This document shows, one piece after another, positions 22,717 through 34,157 of a stretch of DNA of 64,000 nt. The notes below the pieces were generated by a model. It was given only the letters and a program-made list of their open reading frames with translations. It was not told the origin of the DNA and did no database searches. Made by a program: the position numbers and the translations under genes. This DNA is from Cephalotus follicularis (lineage: Eukaryota > Streptophyta > Magnoliopsida > Oxalidales > Cephalotaceae). The first letter of the stretch is position 1. Every line of letters starts with the position of its first letter. The stretch is from positions 1 through 64,000 of the forward strand of contig BDDD01005744.1 of the NCBI GenBank assembly GCA_001972305.1, given 5' to 3'.

Positions 22717-23184
22717 ACCTCAATCCAGTTGCTTTGAGCTCCCAGGTTCAGTTTGGTTGCTCCTAGTTTGAGCTAGCAGCTTATGTCCAAGTCTCAAGCT
22801 CTCTCTTCGCTCAACAGTGGAGGAAGATGCTCTTCCTCTTACATACCCTCTCTGTGTCTTATCTCTCTAGAAAGTAAGTGGTAGAGATGAAGACAATACC
22901 TTTTATTGAGGTGACATCTTTGTTTTGCTCTGCATGCATCCACAGACTTCATTTCCCTCACACCTAATTGCATGGCTCACCAGGTGTCATCTATCCTCTT
23001 CCACTCTTGTATTCACCCTCACATGTCTCCTCTCTTCAGTCCTTTTTACTCATGGTGAGTTAGGGAATCATAATGCATGCTAAACACGTCATAAAGTGCA
23101 TGTGAAGGTGCCTGAAGAGTGGCATTTCCCCACCTCCACGCGACACGTTTCCTGTCTGTTTAAAGGTGTCTGATACTTGACACA

Positions 23185-23312
23185 AAGCGTCAACGCTTTT
23201 TGTGCTATTGGTGTCGACGCTTATCCTTTGCATCAACGTTTATGCGCTTTGCAATACGTGCGTTTTATCTTTGCGAGGTGTCGACGTTTTGTCTTATGGT
23301 ATCGACGCTTAA
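23185..23312. repeat. GTCGAC motif cluster 1 of C 5' LTR
   Basis: AAGCGTCAACGCTTT, GTGTCGACGCTTA, GCATCAACGTTTA, GTGTCGACGTTTT and TATCGACGCTTAA, within 300 bp of the LTR end. Confidence 0.8.
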
Positions 23313-23470
23313 GCCCAATTTCCCAACTTTTAAATTCAAAGTAACCTTTTAACATCGCTTACACTAAAAACAACATTATCAAAAGGGTAATTCCCCATTT
23401 CTCATTAAATTATGACAATTTACAAATGGGAAAATACAACATCACATAAACGAAAATCCCGGGCGTTACA

Positions 23471-24640
23471 ATTGGTATCTCTATGCAAGGAGCTGTGAGA
23501 AGCTAGGCAGCTTGAAGCTGTCAAAGCTGTGGATATACGCCATGGTGATGAATCAGGGGATTCACACCATTTGGATGGCGTAATGGATTGTATAAATATT
23601 TCAAATGGATATATACTGAAACTGGATCCTAGTATATAAAGAATATTGATAGAAACTTTATTTCAATTGTATAAGATGAGCAAGGAGCTCAAATTTGTGG
23701 TAAATTCTTTATTCTCATACATAACAATATTATAGTTAGTGCAACGAGCACGTGGATTAAAAAGGATCTAAGTTTTAACCATTGTGTTAATAATTCAATT
23801 AAGGAAGAAACTAATCAAAGACAATGAGATACAATGGGACTTTCTCTCTAAATGGACATATCCTGGAAAACCATGTTAATAGTATATCCATACAGAGCAT
23901 GTGGACTTTGTGTAAAAGGTCCAGTCCATGATATCTTTTATACATCTTCCTATCTCCTTCTGGGTGATGCATTAAAGTGGGCAGTGTACATCCTAATCCT
24001 GATTCTTTTGAAATCCGTCTACTCTGATATCTTTGGAGATATCATATAATCAAGGAGATCATACATGGCGGAAACCTAGCCTAAACCATTGGTCGGTTAA
24101 AGGCTGCCCAGCCTATATAAGAAGGTGAAAACCTTCTAAGCTGGAGGCATGAAAGGATCATTACTGGTTTTGGGGGATATCTTAAGACAGGCTTAGGATA
24201 TCATTCCACCATCCCAGCGAACAAAAAGGCTTTTTGTTTTACGTACTGCAAAATTCCCAAGGGGGGAATTCCTGATTACAGGAAGCAGTGGGAGTAAGGT
24301 ATAACTAAGGAAGTTATTACCAGGTGATAAATCACAGTACAATAAGGAATTAGAGGTTAAACCCTCTACAGACATAATTGGGAAAGGATCCCAATCTGAG
24401 ATAAAATCTCAGTAAGGTACTCCTCTAGGGAGGATAATAAGAAAACTTTTTCAACATCGCTTAATAGATAGGGTTTCTCAACGATGACACTGACAAACCT
24501 AATGACATCAAGGGATGACAAGCCTATCACCAAAAGGAACCAGTGAAGGACACTGATTCCAGGGCATGGCATGGAGCAATGATAACCAAATTGGACTCCA
24601 TAAACGCTAACCAAGTGTGGTACTTCGTAAATGCACCAAA
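23471..24640 (+). pseudogene. Decayed Ty1/copia pol, integrase end and RT start (element O)
   Basis: No long frame survives, but plus-strand translation gives copia landmarks in order: GDALKWAVYIL near 23965 (integrase C-terminal region), VKGCPAYI...KPSKLEA near 24100, FWGYLKTGLGYH near 24165, then AWHGAMITKLDSINANQVW at 24567-24623, the start of copia RT. Many stops and frameshifts. The first 350 bp show no clear domain. The RT is cut at 24641 by solo LTR S and continues at 27294. This is the oldest recognisable layer. Confidence 0.8.
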
Positions 24641-24723
24641 TGTAACACCCCCGATTCGGAACCGGGATCACTCCCGATTCGGGATCGGTGTGTCACACAA
24701 GACTGAACTAAAACATATCAAAG

Positions 24724-24762
24724 ATCTTAATCTTAATCTTAATCTTAATCTTAATATTAATC
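24724..24762. repeat. Hexanucleotide microsatellite (TCTTAA)n
   Basis: Five consecutive TCTTAA units and a diverged sixth, close to the 3' end of solo LTR S. Confidence 0.9.
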
Positions 24763-26953
24763 ATCATCAATACGTGGTGGTTCTAAAAATCTGAAAACAT
24801 GTATAATCATGGAACATAAACTGAATCTGAAACATAATTTGAAAACTTTGTCATAAACCAAAATGTCATAATCCCAAAAATCACAATACTGTTTAGATAA
24901 CTGGCCTATACACGACCATAACACTACTAAAAACATAACCGAACCAATCTCCTAGATGATCCTTAAACATAGGTGACATCTCGCTCATCACACATTGCCC
25001 GGATATTGTCCCAGAATACCTGCCGCATGGAAAACAAAACGCAGCTGAGCAAACCTCAGTACGGATATAGAATCATAAAACATAAAACGATAATTTAAAA
25101 GATAGAAAATACCTGAACCTTGAAATATCATACAACACATGCATAAAATAATTATAAACAGTTCTATCAATTCAAAACCAATATCCGAATTTCAAAACGT
25201 TTCCAAATTTTCAAAACGATATCTGAAAGCAAAGTCTGATTTCAAAGCATAATCTAAGTTTCAATGCAAATCAAAATCTCAAAACAATATTCAAAATCTC
25301 TTTAACATTGTTCGAGTTAAGGTTTCAAAAGAAAACTTATCCGATTCCAAAATCTCATAATGGAGATCCAAAACATATAACAGAGACTTATCCGATTCCG
25401 AAATCTCATAATAGCGATCCAAATTACATATACATAAGTGCAAGGGGTTCATGAGGCCCACATGCCCAATGGAAGGACGTGTACGGCACTACACAGTCAA
25501 TCCCTAGAATCCATATCCTTAACATAAAATATAACTAGAGTCGACCCATACGCCTCTATCACACATATCGGATCCATAAATCCACCTCATGGGATTTATT
25601 CATAACATAGAGAGACACCGTAGTCAAATCACACCGCTACGGTAGTGTCATATCCCCGTGCCAGGCCTACGACATGCCTATGGTACACCCCATAGGTGGG
25701 AAATATCTCTGTATATCCTTATTCAAAATTGACATACTTCCTAATGTGAAAGTCATGTTCGTTTAACATACTTCGATAGTAGAAGTCATGTTCCTTATCA
25801 AATCCAAAATCCGTATACTTTCGTATGTGAAAATCATACTTAGTTTATAAAACCGGTGATATTAAACTTCAGGTTCATAAAATCGAAGGGACATATTCAT
25901 AAAGTAAAACTATCTTTTCACCATAATAAAGACAGTAGGAGGGTATCGAGGAACGAAACATCCGTACTTTAATCATAAAAGTGAAACGGGATAGTTCCAA
26001 TAAAATCAGATAGCCAAAGAGCAGAAAATCCGTACCTCATGCAATCACCAAAATAACCTTAAGAATATAAATCGAGACTTCTCCAGACCGGTCCTCGATT
26101 GTTGCAAACATCTAACAGAAATAAAATCATTCTCATAAGGACTTGAAATAAAATAAGACCTCAACTCATGGGTCATTGTACACTGATCATAACCATATAA
26201 TATAATAATAGGTTTGTTAAGTCCAATTCGCAGAAGTCTCATCTAAACATAATTTCGAATTCACTAAGGTAAGTCCAAGTTATCCAATTCATCTAATTTC
26301 GAATCATAATACTAGTTCAGCTCATAATATCGCAAAACGATTACATAAATACATAATTCAACCGAAAATAGAATTTAACGGAGTAGGGTTCAGAGTTTAC
26401 CGAAAGCAGACTGAACAGATAACAGAGCCATAATCACACCGCGGAATCTAAGCGGATCACACCTATGCGGAGAACGGAGTTGGAAACTATCAAAAACGTG
26501 TCGCTGAAGACTGCCGCGCGTGGGCTCACGCGCCGCCGCTGGCCGGCGCGTGTCTGTCACGCGCAGTCGACCAGTAGCAGTGAGGGTCCGATCTGGAGCG
26601 TTTGAGGCCAGGGATCACATATCCGGGGCACGTTTGCCAAAATGCCACCACATTTGGCCGGAACGAAGACATTTGACCGCGATTGACTTTGCGCCGATCT
26701 GCTTTTCCGGCGTCGCCAAAGGTCAGGGCTGGTCGGGTTCGCTTCCTCTCAACACCAGGATGCCGAATATGTGATTGTCTTGTCGTGACAATCACTGGAG
26801 ATGGAGCTATATCATTCGAGAGAGGCGGGGAGAGAAGACGTCGCGCACGCCGATTGGGCCGTTGGCCGGTGCATGGGTTGGGTCCGGTGGACTCAGGAGG
26901 TCATGGGCGTTCGACCGGTGCCTTCGCCGGTCCCATATCAGTACCGACACCGA

Positions 26954-27024
26954 TGGCAGAGGTAGAGAGGGGAGAGAGAACGGGAGAGAGAGAGTGGCAG
27001 GGAGAGAGAGAGGGAATGGGAGAG
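26954..27024. repeat. GA-rich low-complexity tract
   Basis: Mostly GAGAGAG runs with interruptions. On the minus strand it is a CT-rich stretch in the upstream part of LTR S, possibly leader or promoter sequence. Confidence 0.7.
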
Positions 27025-27298
27025 CAAACAATTTTTAATATAAAATTAGGGTTTTTAAATGTTTAAATGCTAAAATTAGGTTTTAACAAATAAATAAAAT
27101 ACCAAAAAATGTTTTATTTATTCATGGACTTAATATCAAAACCCACTAGGCTAAGGCCAAAACCGATTAGCCTAGCCAAAAGCAAAACAAACCGAAAAAA
27201 ATGGGCAGTCCACAAACCGAAAAAAAAATCGACAGCCCATACGAAATAGATCGAAAAGCCCGAAAATTCTACACGGAAAAACGGGATATTATACCAAA

Positions 27299-27723
27299 GG
27301 GTGGGTACCCATCGGATGCATATAAATCTTGATAGGGAAGATAGTCGTTAATGGAAAGGGTTGAAACCCTTAAAGTTTGATTATCACTGAAAGGGTATAC
27401 AATGAGATGAGAGGTCAACTATACTTTCTTGCAAATCGCAATGCTTAAGTCCATTCGGATAATGCAAACAATAAAGGTCTATGGATGACCCTAAGCGAGC
27501 ATCCCGTAGCTGAAACATCTTTTATACTTTATCAAAAGCATAGATGTGCATTATGTCTACCGGAAATAGGATAACCCAGATATCACTATCTAGGTTAAAA
27601 TACATAAACATGTTACAGTTCATGTAAGTACGATAAACCAAGAATTTCTCCATCAAGGATTTGGGAGGGGCACCCTACGTATTGAGAGTGAAGATCTAAA
27701 GAGTATATCAAGTAGGTTTCTTC
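27299..27723 (+). pseudogene. Decayed copia RT, middle part of element O
   Basis: Continues the RT begun before 24640. Readable pieces are KGWVPIGC-like just after the junction (in a shifted frame), LKGYT near 27393, TFLQIAMLKSIRI near 27430, and KNFSIKDLGGAPYVLRVKI near 27640-27695. Stops and indels throughout. The copy is cut at 27724 by gypsy G and resumes at 43355. Confidence 0.8.
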
Positions 27724-29245
27724 TATAACGCCCCCGATCCAAGTTCACTTTATGCTCAAAGCGAGCGACGAGGATCCGGTGCGCTACGAGGGGTGGATGA
27801 ACCTTTAAATCGTTTAACAATCTCGATGTTGAACCATTATCCATCAAATCGTTTAATCATTTAACGATCTATGTTATATCGTATTCAAAACCTCATAATT
27901 TCCAAATATACATACAACTTTGAAGAGTACACCTTAGAATCATCATACTTTTAATTGAAACTATTATATATCAAAAATCTTGCTTATTGCTAACATCTCT
28001 CTTTAAATTATCATAATCTCAAACATGCCTTACAACATTCAACACTAATTTCTAAACATCATAATCTTATTTGAGAATATCATACACCATAGCATCCATC
28101 TCTATACATCTACATCTATACATCATCTATCATAATACATTACACAGCGAAAAATGTTAACTTATTACATCGAAAGCAGTCATAGCAACATAATTCTTTT
28201 CCAAAACTTCCTTTTACAAACTTCCTCTAAAGCTCGAATTCCACGTTCAACCATTTCCTGGAAAATTTTATTTAAAAACAAAACATTGAAAGGAGTGAGC
28301 TCAAATAGCCTAGTAAGAATCATAGTCATAAAAATGTTATCGAAATCCATTTTTGATAATTGTTATCAAAACATTCCCAATTCATACACTTTTCTTGTAT
28401 ATAGTCCAGCCAAACAAAACATCATTGAAAATCATTTTCTGGTATCATTTTATAAAACCAGCACATTTCACATTCATCTCTTTTCTGATCATATCTCATG
28501 CATCAGAACGTTTCATAAATAACTGAGGGGTTTTATAAACTTAAAGAACCCAACTGAAACATTCTTCACCGGGGCCTTCTGCACTCCCCGATTACTATCC
28601 TTACATCACATGCATGTCCGCGAGCACTCTCCGCTCCATTATCCCTCTTTGGGTCATAACCCAAGAGTTGTTCATCTCAGTTCATTACATTTTCATATTT
28701 CATAAAACATTTCTCAATACTTTGAGTGATCAGCTCAAAGAATTCATAAAACAACATTGCACAACATTTGTAAAACTGATTTTTTTTTCATATACAAACA
28801 TTCATTTCCAGAGAAAACTTAAAACATCAAAATTAAATTAGACATCTCAACGAATTCAGAAAGATAAAGTTCATAAATTTTGGTTGAGAAACGAATCTGC
28901 AATGAATTTTTGAAAGCTGCAGGTTCCATATTAAAACATCACATGAGCAATAATCTTAAACATAGTTTTTCATCAAGAAGTTGACAAATTTTCGAAATAT
29001 ACAAAACATAACAGTTTTAGAGGACATCTTATAGTTTCCAAAACATTTAACCATTGAAATTTTCATCAAGAAACGAATACGTTATGAATAAAACAAGCTG
29101 AAAATTATCAGATGAAAACAGGACATTTGATATTTTATAAAAATGAGTAGGAATCCTTACCTTGCTTTAATATGCTTCTCTTCCTCTCTTCACTGAGTTA
29201 TCCTAGCCAATCTCAGCAGAAAACAACCTCTTCTCAGGCTAAAAC

Positions 29246-29273
29246 TACACACACACACACACATATATATATA
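29246..29273. repeat. Microsatellite (AC)n(AT)n
   Basis: Nine or so AC units followed by AT units. Much shorter in the other G LTR (near 35696), a length difference between the two LTRs. Confidence 0.85.
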
Positions 29274-29690
29274 AAGAGAGAAACTTGGGGTCCAAGCTTG
29301 CATACGTGAGTCACCATGCTAGTTGCCCATGTGACTAAATTCTTCACCTACAAATTGGTGACAATTGTCCCATATTATCATTCCAACATCAAAATATCTG
29401 ATTTCCTCTCTCCCCAGCTTGACATGTGTCCATTAATTGGTATAATTAATTCACAAAGTGACAAAAAGCTAGATTTGTAACTGGTTTTAACAGGATCCGT
29501 TCCCACTCTGCTCTGGGCTGACGTGTCCTGTCGGGGATGGCACTCCTTGCCAACAACCCTCTCTTCTGAAAACTGCCCGAGCAACCCACTAATATCACTC
29601 CAGGAACACGCTACGCAAAAGCCTTGGGAGAATGCCTGGGCAAAACATGGAATAGATGCAGGGTTAAAAAGGGCAGGGGACAAAAGGACT

Positions 29691-30492
29691 CGAGGACTCA
29701 AACTCCCCATTTCACTAAGTCACATACTGCACACGTCCAAGAACTCCAAAACGCGCCGCATTAGTAAACGCCCGAGGAGAGCACCCACGTGCTCCTCACA
29801 TGCTCACTTAAACACCTAGGTCTGCTTAACGCCCATGGACACACTTCCTCCACGGCTTTTCTCCTCTGCTCTTCTCCAAGGAGTGCTTAACATATATCAA
29901 AACGCACAGCTTAACTAACTTAACAAACTGTAGCACTAGAAACTATTATAATAATCTGCCGCATGAAACCTCAAGTCATCCTCTGACTTATCTCTTTTTC
30001 TCCTCTGGCACACATCGAGGACTCAACGTTTAGCCACATGTCTATCTCTAAAGCCATCAAAGGTCTCCCTCTCTTTTCTTTTCTTCTAAGGCATTCGGGG
30101 ACAATGCCTAAAGCTACGCAGAAATATATAAAACCATCCGATGACTCCCTAGTTCCTCGGGCAAGCCACCAACATATATATAGATATATCTATATCCATA
30201 ACTATCTATCTGAGGGCTCCTCAATGAGCCTCACCCATCAATACATAAAGCCATATCTCATCATCCGAGGACTACCTGCCTCCTCGGGTAAAACCTCATA
30301 CGCATAACTATCAGCCTTTGCCCTGCTAGGCCTTGCTATTCGAGGACTCCTTAGCTCCTAGGACGTATTTGATAACAGAAAACTCATAACACCAAACATT
30401 CATCAAAGGACAAGGTAAAACTAGTCCACGGACTAGAAACATCTATTTCTTTCATCAAAGTACTATTACAAACACATGTTAGTCCTCTGACT
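29691..30492. repeat. AGTCC..GGACT palindrome cluster in G LTR
   Basis: Scattered units with arms AGTC and GACT: CGAGGACT at 29691, AGTCATCCTCTGACT at 29974, TCGAGGACT at 30015, ATCCGATGACT at 30136, ATCCGAGGACT at 30263, CGAGGACT at 30341, AGTCCACGGACT at 30424 and AGTCCTCTGACT at 30481. Some units occur in the other LTR (near 36111 and 36410). On the minus strand it lies in the first third of the LTR. Confidence 0.65.
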
Positions 30493-30901
30493 AAAGACAT
30501 ACATTGCTTTCTCTACCAACAGAAGGAACAGCATAAGTTTTCTTTCTATACATCAAAAGAGTAACATAGAATCTCTTGCTTTAACATATCATATACGAAA
30601 CATAAGCTCTTTATCCTCAAATTTTCTTTATCTCCAAGAAGGAAACATTAGGGGGCGTTACATAGAGTAAGAACATTTCTATAAATAATATCTTCAACGA
30701 AAATTTCTGGTCATTACAATCTTCCGTCCTTACAAAAATTTTGTCCTCATAATTTGCTACACAATAGACTAAAAAAGGTGAGTGTATTCTTGTCTCATTG
30801 TTCCTCCAACTCCCAAGTATCTTCTTCAACTTCCATGGTTTTTTTCCACAAAACCTTTACGAATGGAATTGTCTTGGTCCGCAAAATTTTTTCTTTATGA
30901 T

Positions 30902-31618
30902 TCAAGATTTCCATCGGTTGCTCATTGTATGCACTTGCATTGGTTCGACCCTTAGAACATGAGATAGGTTGGCCATATATTTCCGAAGTAGAGATACATG
31001 GAACACATTGTGAATGTGAGAGAGACTTGGTGGCAATGCAAGCCTATACGCAACCTCTCCCATTCTTCCTAAAATCTCAAATGGTCCAATGTACCGAGGA
31101 CTGAGCTTTCCTTTCTTGCCAAATCTCATTACTCATTTCCATGGTGATACCCTTAGAAAATACGTAATCTCCCATTTCAAACTTCAACTCCCTTCGTCTC
31201 TTATTTGCATAGCTTTTGTCTACTTTGGGCTGCTAGTAGATACTTCCGAATTAACCTTATTTTCTCAGTTGTTATTTGTACCAATTCTGGTCCCAATAAC
31301 TTTCTTTCTCTTATTCCTCCCAACATATAGGTGTTCGACACCTCCGTCTGCTATCTTCTTAAGTTCCGGATCATCCTACTGACACTGCTTGATTCATTCA
31401 ACTAAAGACGATCAAGCTATGACTTGAGATAAGTATGCTCCTTCTCCTTGCTTTCTAGCTTCCAAGTTCAATATTTGGAAATCTCTTATTAATTCGTCTT
31501 GCGCAGTACTCATCATTGCCAAATTTCCCGTGTTCTTTGAACTCAGGGCGTCCTCCATGACGTTTGCTTTTCCCTGATGGTACTGAATTGTGCAGTCATA
31601 ATCCTTAAATAGTTCCAA
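30902..31618 (-). pseudogene. Element G RNase H end and integrase C-terminus, core missing
   Basis: 31618-31412 reads FKDYDCTIQYHQGKANVMEDALS, the end of RNase H. 31129-30902 reads [27 protein letters not shown], the C-terminal integrase domain. Only about 280 bp separate them, so the catalytic core of integrase has been deleted. Confidence 0.8.
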
Positions 31619-31876
31619 TCATCTTTTTTTAATCTCATATTTAGCTCATTCTGAGTAAAATATATTCAAGGCTTTTATGATCCGTGAAAATTTCGCACTT
31701 TTCTTCATATATATATGCCGCCAAATATTTAGTACGAAAACGACTGTAGCCAATTCAAGGTAACCTCGTATCTCCGTTACCGATGTAGGTCTTTTCCATT
31801 CTCTTATTGCATTGTCTTAGCAGGGTATATTGAGATACTTTCTCGTGAAATCATGTGTCCCAAGAAGATACCTTCT

Positions 31877-32410
31877 TCATCCAAAATTGGCACTTGCTGA
31901 CTTAGCATATAATTGTTCCCTCCTCGGCTTTTGTAGTACACTGATCAAATGCTCTTCATGCTCCTCTTGACTCTTGGAGTACACTAATATGTCATTGATA
32001 AAATTATCTCGAACATGTCCCAAAAATTTGCTGAATACCCTATTCATCAAATCCATAAATGCAACTGGAGCATTTTTCAATCCAAATGACATTACCAAAA
32101 ACACGTAATGTCCATATCTTGTCCGGAAAGCAATTTTCAGTACAGCCTCCTTCTTAACCTTTACTTACTGATAACCCGATCGAAGGTCGATCTTCCAGAA
32201 ATATCGAGCATTCTTGAGTTGATCAAATAGATCGTTGATCCTTGGCAGTGGGTATTTATTCTTGAAGGTGACTCGATTCAGTTCTCGATAATCTATGCAG
32301 AGTCTCATTGTCCCGTCTTTCTTCTTTACAAACAACACCGGTGCACCCCATGCTGATGCACTCGGTCGGATAAATGCTTTATCCAAAAGTTCTTGGAATT
32401 GATTCTTCAA
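31877..32410 (-). pseudogene. Element G reverse transcriptase, broken
   Basis: Two open pieces in different frames: [20 protein letters not shown]...KIDLRSGYQ (32410-32165) and LVMSFGLKNAPVAFMDLMN...FINDILVYSKSQEEH (32104-31877). The catalytic motif reads FINDIL where active RTs have a second Asp. Confidence 0.85.
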
Positions 32411-32478
32411 TTCTTTTAACTCATTTAGTGTTGTACAATAGGGACTCTTTGAAATTTGGGGTCGTTCCAGGGACTATG

Positions 32479-32829
32479 TCAATTGCAAACTCTATCTCGA
32501 TCAAGTTGTATACCTAGTAGATCTTCGGGAAACACATCCGTAAACTCCTTAACAATATGAACATCTTCTATCCTCATCTTCTCTACCTTGGTGTCCAATA
32601 CAAATGCGAGGTAACCTTCGTAACCGCTTTTCAACAATCGTTTCGCTTGAATTGTTGATATGAAACTTAGGGGCTTACTGACTTCTGCGCTCCGGTAAAC
32701 AAACTCCGGTTGATCGGGCGTAGTAAACCTAACCTCCTTCTTGAAATAGTCAACACTAGCATGATTTTCTGAGATCCAATCCATACCTGTTACAACGTCA
32801 TTAGAATCTTCCATATATTCAGCTATCAT
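32479..32829 (-). pseudogene. Element G protease C-terminal part
   Basis: GMDWISENHASVDYFKKEV and EFTDVFPEDLLGI place this between protease and RT. The catalytic DSG region is upstream in another frame and not clearly readable. Confidence 0.75.
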
Positions 32830-33594
32830 GGCGTATGTCCTAACCGATGCTCTAGGTTATTGATCTCCATCCTCTCTTTCTCCATCGGACTTTCCTTTCT
32901 TGCTGCTATAGCTACAGGATTCGCCTACCTTCCTCTTTCCTTGTTCTTGGTCCGTCCGTTTTTGCTGGTACTTCTGGTTATCGCACCCTTCAACACCGCT
33001 TCATAGGTTTGCGGATCTGTGCTATCAACAATCTTCGAATGTTGGGTTTTAAACCCTTGCAAAACCTATTCGCTCTTCTTTCCTCCGTCGACACCATGTC
33101 AGTAGCGTATCGAGACAACCTCACAAAATTCGCATCGTGTTGAGCTACGGTTTCAGACTAACCCTGCTCCAATCAGAGGAAGCCCTCTTCCATATTGTCC
33201 TTCATCGTCTAAGGAAAATATTTGTCCATAAATATTTCCTTAAACATTTCCCATGTCATCGCTTCTAACTCTCGATGTGTCTTCGTCCTCTTGATCATGC
33301 TCCATCATTGATCTGCTTCTCCTTCTAGTTTGTTGATTGAAAACTCTACCTTCTGGCGATCCGTGCAACTTATGCTTCGGCTTCCAAAAGATCTATCATT
33401 CCCAAAAAGGTCTTCGGATTTTGTCTTGCAAACTGCTCTAGAATTGGCCTTGCTGGCGAAGGTGCTTGATGGTTATTACCGTTGTTATCCGCAATAACTC
33501 GAGCCAATCGATTCAATACCACATTTAGAGAGTTATCTTCTTCGTTGACTGGCACATTTTTTCTTTGATCACGACCTCGTCTTAAGTCAATCAT
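32830..33594 (-). pseudogene. Element G gag, remnant
   Basis: An open piece from 33594 (MIDLRRGRDQRKN, then ILEQFARQNPKTFLGMID) is the gag N-terminus. Downstream text to 32830 keeps capsid-like and basic stretches only in scattered frames. Confidence 0.6.
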
Positions 33595-34142
33595 CTCTTT
33601 ACTACTTACGAGTTAGTCCTTAACCTTAGACAATTCTACTCATTTAAGCAAAACAATTAAATTCTAATACTCAACACCTTACAAGGAAACTAACATTTGC
33701 ACTTTCATGCACATATCTTACATTCACTATACATTTCTTACATAAAGCTCCTTCATTGTCATTCTAATCTTCGTCACTGGACTCATTGACATCGGGTATC
33801 TCCTCTCGAATACGCCTTATCATCATTAACAAATTTTCTTTAACTCCTTGCATAATTATTCCATTGATTCCCCAGATATACCTGAAAAGAATCTTCTGAC
33901 ATGACTTAACTTCTCTAAAACATTCATCCTTTCTTGCTAACTCCTGCCCATAAAATTCTTTTCAGTTCTTCGCTATGATCCCTCTTAAAATTTCTTTCTC
34001 TTCACGAAGTTCCTAATTCCTAGTTATTAAATCCTCTACTAGTCTGCGAATGATCAGACTCACTCTTTGATGACATCTAAGGAAATCATATCAGCAATAT
34101 CTCCACACAGTTTATATCCTCAAAATATAGCAATATTCAATT

Positions 34143-34153
34143 CTCTGATACCA
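34143..34153 (-). other. Primer-binding site of element G
   Basis: Minus-strand TGGTATCAGAG, four bases after the LTR end at 34158; initiator tRNA-Met type. Between it and gag (33600-34140) I see no gene, only leader-like AT-rich sequence. Confidence 0.85.
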
Positions 34154-34157
34154 TTCT

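Larger units (their letters stand above)
7486..23470 (-). mobile_element. Ty3/gypsy element C, degenerate and invaded
   Basis: 5' LTR at 23470-20857, primer site, decayed gag (20760-19485), then LTR fragment F and element E, then integrase remnants (10700-9620), then the 3' LTR (9519-7486). The 3' LTR continues beyond element B, so the far end is off-window. Protease, RT, RNase H and the integrase N-terminus of C are absent: the gag side stops at the first residues of protease, the other side begins in the integrase zinc-binding region. The two LTRs differ at roughly one base in twenty by eye, so C is fairly old. Confidence 0.85.
20857..23470 (-). repeat. 5' LTR of element C
   Basis: Minus strand TGTAACGCCCGGG...GGGTGTGACA, 2.6 kb. 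It contains two motif clusters, the pre-donor block, and GCTAACCCCCTACAATTTCA near 21260. In this copy the expected acceptor CAG reads CAT (ATTTCATATTG), so the proposed 3' splice site is damaged, though GATGCAG lies a few bases on. Confidence 0.9.
24641..27293 (-). mobile_element. Solo LTR S with target duplication CCAAA
   Basis: Plus-strand TGTAACACCCCCG...TATTATA, flanked by CCAAA at 24636-24640 and 27294-27298, interrupting the copia RT of O. There is no internal region, so it looks like a solo LTR left by recombination. On the minus strand it shares long stretches with LTR T: the block about CATGAGGTGGATTTATGGATCC (25560-25620), the block around 25660-25690, and GTACTGAGGTTTGCTCAGC (near 25055). 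Only an isolated GTCGAC occurs (near 26567), not a cluster. 26500-26960 is GC-rich. Confidence 0.85.
27724..30718 (-). repeat. 3' LTR of element G
   Basis: Minus-strand TGTAATGACCAG...GGGGCGTTATA, 3.0 kb, collinear with 34158-36560 and 43131-43354. The last dinucleotide is mutated (TA for CA). Contains the (AC)n(AT)n tract and the AGTCC..GGACT cluster. Confidence 0.9.

Noticed and set aside
26683-27066. 127-codon frame in a GC-rich part of solo LTR S
   Set aside because: Low-complexity Arg/Gly translation from GA- and GC-rich sequence, inside an LTR.
27724-27730. Target duplication for element G
   Set aside because: The flanks (TTTCTTC on the left, CCTCGGG on the right) share at most a weak CTTC/CCTC resemblance. 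Not enough to call.
28154-28522. 122-codon open frame in LTR G
   Set aside because: The copy in the other LTR (34560-34970) is shorter and differs in frame. AT-rich LTR sequence.
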